The translations under genes were made by a program, and so were the position numbers. DNA of 64,000 bases from Ananas comosus (lineage: Eukaryota; Streptophyta; Magnoliopsida; Poales; Bromeliaceae). Location of the stretch: positions 8,431,656 to 8,495,655 of the forward strand of contig NC_033627.1 of the NCBI RefSeq assembly GCF_001540865.1, written 5' to 3'. Numbering within the stretch: position 1 is the stretch's first letter; every line of letters starts with the position of its first letter. The notes below the pieces were generated by a model. It saw only the letters and a program-made list of their open reading frames with translations, did no database searches and was not told the DNA's origin. Positions 59,383-64,000 of this stretch are shown piece after piece.

Positions 59383-60751
59383 TATACTACCATGTCCAAC
59401 CATAATGTCCAATAAGCAATGTTCAATTAATGATGCTATACTCTTGTTCAATCAATCATTGGCGATTCACTTGGGTCGCCCACGACTCACCTCAAACCTC
59501 GTATGGTAAGGAGACGCACCTAGCTCTCAAACCCGGGGCCGTCTGCAGGACACCAACTCGTCCCTCTCGCACCAAGCTCCGGAGTGCACGAAGACTTGGG
59601 TGGAGCGACCATCACAAGTATAAACAGACTGTGAGTATGATCAATCCTCTCAACTCGAGGATACCCTATCAACTCTAGGGTTACAAGTCACTCGGGAATC
59701 TACCTATCCCAATGTCTAAATACTATGTTTGGCCTCATCATGTGTTTATGCAACAAGTCATTTTCTAGGGAATCCACCTATCCCTAAGTTCACATGCCTC
59801 TAGTGTTATTTACACTAAGTCATATACTATTCATCATGTCTTTACATTCATCGGGTTCATCTCTCTTCCTCAGCACTATAGGATTCAAATGTCAAGACCC
59901 AATCCTTATCTAGCCGAAATCATGCATTTCTATTCATACATCGATGTCAATAGCATGCATAAGGAATGGAAATACGATGCAATCCTACAATGCATATGAA
60001 AGAGATGCAAATCATAAATGCTAAGACATAGAAAGGAGCCCGGTTGCTTCGGTATGACACCACCCACCTTTTGATGATGTGGAGGGTTCGGAAACGCTAT
60101 TCGGCGCACTTTACGACGAGGTCTCCACCACCTAGGTAGAAATGAAGCTTATTCAATGTTGTTTCATCCTTATCTCTTTATTCATTCGACGAATCGTAAT
60201 TCCGACTTCGCCAACGCGCTTAAACACCCACCAATTAGGTTTGGATGCTATCAAATGAGATCAAACTCCTCAATCTATGAAAACCCCAATTTGGGTACCC
60301 TAGGGTTAGCATTATGCAAAAGCACTATGAAACCCTAGCCTCTAGATCTAATCCACCATTAATGGTGCTAGAGGTCCATTTGACCTCATTTCCAAAGCTC
60401 AAAATCCAAAACCCTAGGTTTTACCATGTTAGGGTTTAGAGCTTACCTCTAGTGCTAGCTCCAAAGGGAAGAAAAGAGGGAGATGGAGGTGTCCAAGGCC
60501 TTCTCCTTGATTTCCTTCTTCTTCTTCACCTTTCTCTCATTCTTCTTCTTCTTCTTCTTCTTCTTCTCCTCCTACTTTTCCTTTCTAGAGAGAGAGAGAG
60601 GGAAATAAGAGAGTGTGTGAGGGTGAGGGTGGAAATCAGAGAGGGAGAGAGAGCCCTTTGCTCTCTATACTCTCTAACTAAGGCATAATTGCAGCCAAGT
60701 CTCTCAACTTTATCTTTTTCAAACTGCTCTGCCTGGGCAGTTTTTGCGCGG

Positions 60752-60990
60752 AGGGACCGGTCCCTCAATAGGAGGACCGGTCCCCTAGAGCCTTCAGCCA
60801 GATTACGCGTACGGAAACTAGTCCCTCTGGCCTGGGGACCGTTTGCATTGGGCGCCTGCCGCAACCACCAGCTACGGGGATCGGTCCCTCCCACCAGGGA
60901 CCGGTCCCCGAGAGCAGTTTTGCGCAGACCTCCCCTCTGCCAGAATTTCTGCTTATGGGAACCGGTCCCCACCGCCAGGGACCGATCCCG
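60752..60990. repeat. Array of GGGACCGGTCCC palindromes in LTR D
   Basis: About seven sites, paired at 20-bp spacing (for example 60753/60773 and 60880/60900), some decayed (GGGATCGGTCCC, GGGACCGATCCC). Confidence 0.88.
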
Positions 60991-61162
60991 GAGAGCAGAA
61001 TCTGCCAAGTGCAGATTTTGCACTATTTGCTCTCGTGGACTCGACTCCAAAGTATTTTTTGGGCTTTTGACATTTTCGGCTTTTCCGAAGGGTACCCACT
61101 CGACATATAGTCAATCTTGGACGAAGTCCAACTCTCGGATTTCGAGAATTCACTTCCTTACA

Positions 61163-61350
61163 TCCTCCTCTCCTTAAAAGAGTTTCGTCCTCGAAACTGA
61201 TTCAACTTAAATTTAAACTTAGTTTCCATACCTTATTCCTCAAACAAGTGAGGATGATGTTTTCTCATCAGCTCCTCGAGTTCCCAGGTGGCTTCACGAT
61301 CGTTGTGATTGCTCCACTGGATCTTCACGTAGGGAATCTCGCGATTTCAC
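61163..61350 (-). pseudogene. Chromodomain end of gypsy element D
   Basis: On minus it reads PYVKIQWSNHNDREATWELE then LMRKHHPHLFEE and a stop. This is the C-terminal chromodomain of plant chromoviruses (Tekay-like), which targets integration to marked chromatin. It sits directly before the polypurine tract and LTR, as expected. Upstream integrase is missing because the sequence is cut at about 61350. Confidence 0.85.
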
Positions 61351-61952
61351 CGCTTTCCCCCGACCCACGGCAAACGAAGCCGAAATAGGGTTTTTCCTCG
61401 ATATCTTGGCGTAGACTTATCAGAATCCCAATCCGAGTCTCCCAACGCGTTAGTTTACACTCCAATTAGGGCTACAAGAGATAAAACTCAAGTTAGATCT
61501 CAAGCTTAGCAAAACCCTAATTTGACCCTAGGGTTTCTAATCCACTAAATACCCCAAATCTCATGGAGATTGATAGCTTGACTTAGCATTTCATCTTTTA
61601 GAAACCACAACTAGAAAAGATATAACCAAACCCTAACTCATATTCACAATAAGTCACCTCTAGCTCAAGCTTTCTCTTCACTCCTTGCACAAGAGGTAGC
61701 TTCACTTCCAACAAGTGTTCTTCTTCTTCTTCTTCTCCACCAAACCTTTCTCTTGGAGTAAACCCTAGAGAAAGAAAGAGGGAAAGAGAGAGAGGAAAGT
61801 GTGAGAAGCTTCTAGAGAGAGAAAAAGCTTTTCTCTTTAGTTAGTGGTGTGAGGGAAATGAGGGCTAAAATCACATAGCACCCACTTATACACACTCATA
61901 CATGCACAATTGCATCTAACCCCCTCACACAACAAAAGCTGACCATCGCTGG
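61351..61952 (-). mobile_element. LTR fragment, probably LTR H third segment
   Basis: GACCCACGGCAAACGAAGCC and TTTTCCTCGATATC match the central part of sister LTRs (15795 and 58287). It also holds CT- and GA-rich tracts (61720-61830). It is cut at 61953 by another LTR start. Assignment to H is inferred from order alone. Confidence 0.55.
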
Positions 61953-62746
61953 TGTAAGGAAGTGAATTCTCGAAATCCGAGACTTGAACTTCGCTCAAAA
62001 TCGACTAATTGCTGAGTGGGTATGCTTTGAAAAAGCCGAAGAAGTCAAAAACACCAAAAGTGCATTGCAACGGACCCGCGAGAGCAAGCTGTGCAGAAAT
62101 CTGCACTTTTGCAGATTTGGCTCTCGGGGACCAGTCCCTGTCGGGAGGGACCGGTCCCCGTAAGCATTGTGTGCGGCAGAGAAGGTCTACGCGCAAGTAT
62201 TGCTCTCGGGGACCGGTCCCTGGCGGGAGAGACCGGTCCCCGTACGCGTAGAAACTGGCAGAGAGCCTCTGCCCGCAATGACTGCTCTCGGGGACCGGTC
62301 CCTCTAGGGACAGACCGGTCCCCGAGCACGAAAATTGCCCAGGTTGGGCAGTGCACAGAGTGCAAAGTTGAGGGGGTTTTTGGCTATTATTGCATTAGTG
62401 GGGGTATAGAGGGGAGATTACACACTCTCTCTCTCATTTTCCCTCCCAAACCACACACCCTCTCTCTCTCTCTCTCTAAGCTGTCTCTCCCTCTCTCTTG
62501 AGGTGAAGAAGGAGAAGAAGGAAAGGAAGGAGAAGAAGGTGGAAAAGAAGGGGAAGCAAGCTAGGAGAAGGACCTTGGTCATCTTCTTCTCTCCTTCTTA
62601 CCCTTGGAGCAAGCTTGGGAGGTAAGCTACGAACCCCTCTCATGGTAGCTTGCTAGGGTTTGGGTTTTTAGCTCTAGGAATGGTTTGATTGAATCACTAG
62701 CACACCTAATGTAGGTTTAATGTTAGAATCTAGAGCTTTGATGAGG
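61953..62746 (+). mobile_element. Truncated LTR F, plus orientation
   Basis: TGTAAGGAAGTGAATTCTCG is the exact inverse of the LTR D end at 61143-61162. So F is a D-family LTR in the other direction. It carries a GGGACC-type array at 62126-62325 and CT/GA-rich tracts at 62420-62560. LTR G starts inside it at 62747, preceded by TGAGG. Confidence 0.8.
62126..62325. repeat. Array of paired GGGACCGGTCCC palindromes in LTR F
   Basis: Six sites in three pairs (62126/62146, about 62210/62230, 62291/62311). The second and third pairs are exactly 20 bp apart from CCGG to CCGG by my count. Confidence 0.92.
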
Positions 62747-64000
62747 TGTAACACCCTGGACCTTTGCAAATTGCGAGGTTCGAGTGTTTGGATGTATTTC
62801 GAGCTTTTCCACACTTGGTGGAAGGTTGTAGAATATTTTTCGACCTAAAAAGTTTGAAAACCTGAGTTTTGGTTTGGTCCTGAGAGTTTTTACTCTCGGG
62901 GACCGGTTCCTGAAAGGAGAGACCGGTCCCCCAGTGAGCAGTGTTGCGGCAGCCTTGAGGCAACCGGTCCCTGGCAGGCGAGACCAGTCCCCGAGCGCGC
63001 CTACGCAGTGAGAGACCGGTCCCGCGCAGGGAGAGACCGGTTCCCGAACATTGGTTTTTCGGGTTCGCAGCGAGAGACCGGTCCCTGCTGGGGAGAGACC
63101 AGTCCCTCTGGGCGAAAACTGCCCAGTTCGGGCAGATGCAATATTCGATTTTTGAGGGGCCTCACTGGATTTTGTTATACTAGATGGGCTTATTAGCCAT
63201 TTTCCTCTCTTTTCTCTCTCATTTCCTCATTCTCACCCTCTCCCTACACCTTCTAGAGAGAGAAGAAGGAGAAAGAGGAGAAGAAGAAGAGGAGCTTGCT
63301 TGAGGGAGCTTGAAGCTCAACCCCTTCCTCCCCTTTCCACCTTTGCAAGGCTTGGAGCTTGCTTGTAGAGCTTGGTGGTGGACCAATCTTCAACTCTAGG
63401 AGATTTGGAGCTTGTTTGAAGGCATCTTGGGAGGTTAGTACTTGGATTCTACCCTTTGATCCTTGTTTTAGTAGATTTTTACCTTTGGAACCCTAGAACG
63501 GAGACTTAGGGTTTGATTTGGGCATTTTTGATCTAGGGCTTTTGGGGCTAAATTAGTTGCTTTAGAACCTTCCATTTGGTTGGATTGGAAGGGTTCTAGC
63601 TCTCTTTTGGAGCTTTGGAAGAGATTTCTTCCCTTGAGGTGAGTTTTAGCCCTTTTGTCTTGTTGGTTAATATTTGATCTTATAGTTGATCGTAATGCCC
63701 GTTTATTTCTTCGCTCAATACTTTTAGGGTATTTTGACACTCGTGGACAACTCCGTTCGGTGAAACGAGGCCCTACGCGACGGTTCAGTGGGTTTGACCT
63801 AGCCACACAATGAGAAATTCTCATTTGTGATGAATTAAGTATCGTTAATTAAAAAGGCATGCATATTCTTGTTATATGTATTTATTGTGAATTTTAGAAT
63901 GCTTAAAATGCCCATATTGCATATAGTAAAATTTTAGACCTCTATGTAGTAGAGAGTTGCTTGAGAGCTTTGGTTTGCATTTGGCATTCTATACGAGACT
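62747..64000 (+). mobile_element. LTR G, plus orientation, runs off the window
   Basis: TGTAACACCCTGGACCTTTG matches the 17077 and 42000 starts. It carries a GGGACC-type array at 62898-63111, then GA-rich leader sequence. From about 63450 it follows 42680-43278 closely, including TCGTAATGCCCGT, TTCGGTGAAACGAGG and GGGTTTGACCTAGCC. Confidence 0.85.
62898..63111. repeat. Array of GGGACCGGTCCC palindromes in LTR G
   Basis: Eight sites in four pairs, spaced 20-21 bp within the pairs I counted. A few are decayed to ACCAGT. Confidence 0.9.

Larger units (their letters stand above)
37016..61350 (-). mobile_element. Gypsy element D: LTR in three pieces plus an internal stub
   Basis: The LTR starts TGTCATGCCCCCTCC at 37016. 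It is interrupted by LTR C (37581-46007) and element A (46110-59382), and ends CACTTCCTTACA at 61162. The pieces are 37016-37575, 46008-46109 and 59388-61162. Directly after comes the reverse of a polypurine tract (TCCTCCTCTCC), then the chromodomain stub to 61350, where it is cut off. The second LTR and most of pol are missing. Confidence 0.8.

Overview
This is a repeat-dense stretch of a plant nuclear genome. The only host gene I can name with confidence is the 3' part of LIL3, a light-harvesting-like protein of the chloroplast, at 2004-3080 on the + strand. Everything else is transposable elements in layers. The mix (Ty3/gypsy chromovirus, Ty1/copia, Helitron, Mutator, hAT and TA-targeting MITEs) and the LIL3 sequence fit a flowering plant. 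A monocot such as pineapple is my guess, but nothing here proves the species.

Layout. 1-1876 is the end of a long terminal repeat (LTR) lying in an intron of LIL3, followed by its last two exons. 4.2-5.3 kb holds Mutator-type MITEs. 5.9-17.1 kb is a Helitron whose Rep gene is cut by two solo LTRs with 5-bp target duplications (9912-12495, ATTAG; 13281-17034, GAAGA) and by a third LTR start at 17077. 17957-20647 is a truncated minus-strand copia element. 20.6-26.3 kb has MITEs (Mutator-like, four TA-microsatellite-nested elements, one hAT-like), plus an orphan exon resembling an M16 zinc protease. 26.3-28.9 kb is a decayed gypsy element.

28.9-62 kb is one nest. LTR H (starts 28892) was entered by a non-autonomous copia element (29197-36458) and by gypsy element D (starts 37016). 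LTR C (37581-46007, ATATC) and gypsy element A (46110-59382, TATAC) inserted into D. LTR L (41215-45268, ACTAG) inserted into C, and solo LTR J (51312-54068, AGACT) into A. Two more LTR starts (61953, 62747) run to the window end.

The most unusual signal is an array of 12-bp perfect palindromes centred on ACCGGT, in two flavours (TGTACCGGTACA and GGGACCGGTCCC). It sits just upstream of putative TATA boxes in nearly every LTR, in gypsy-type and unrelated copia-type LTRs alike. The second notable item is the non-autonomous copia element: it has gag but no pol, and carries a separate protein gene of the plant transposon-associated (Transposase_32-like) type with its own leader and probable intron.

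Two assembly warnings apply. There is an N at 43279 beside a 137-bp direct duplication. From about 47.5 to 53 kb the sequence looks like uncorrected long-read sequence, with many small indels.
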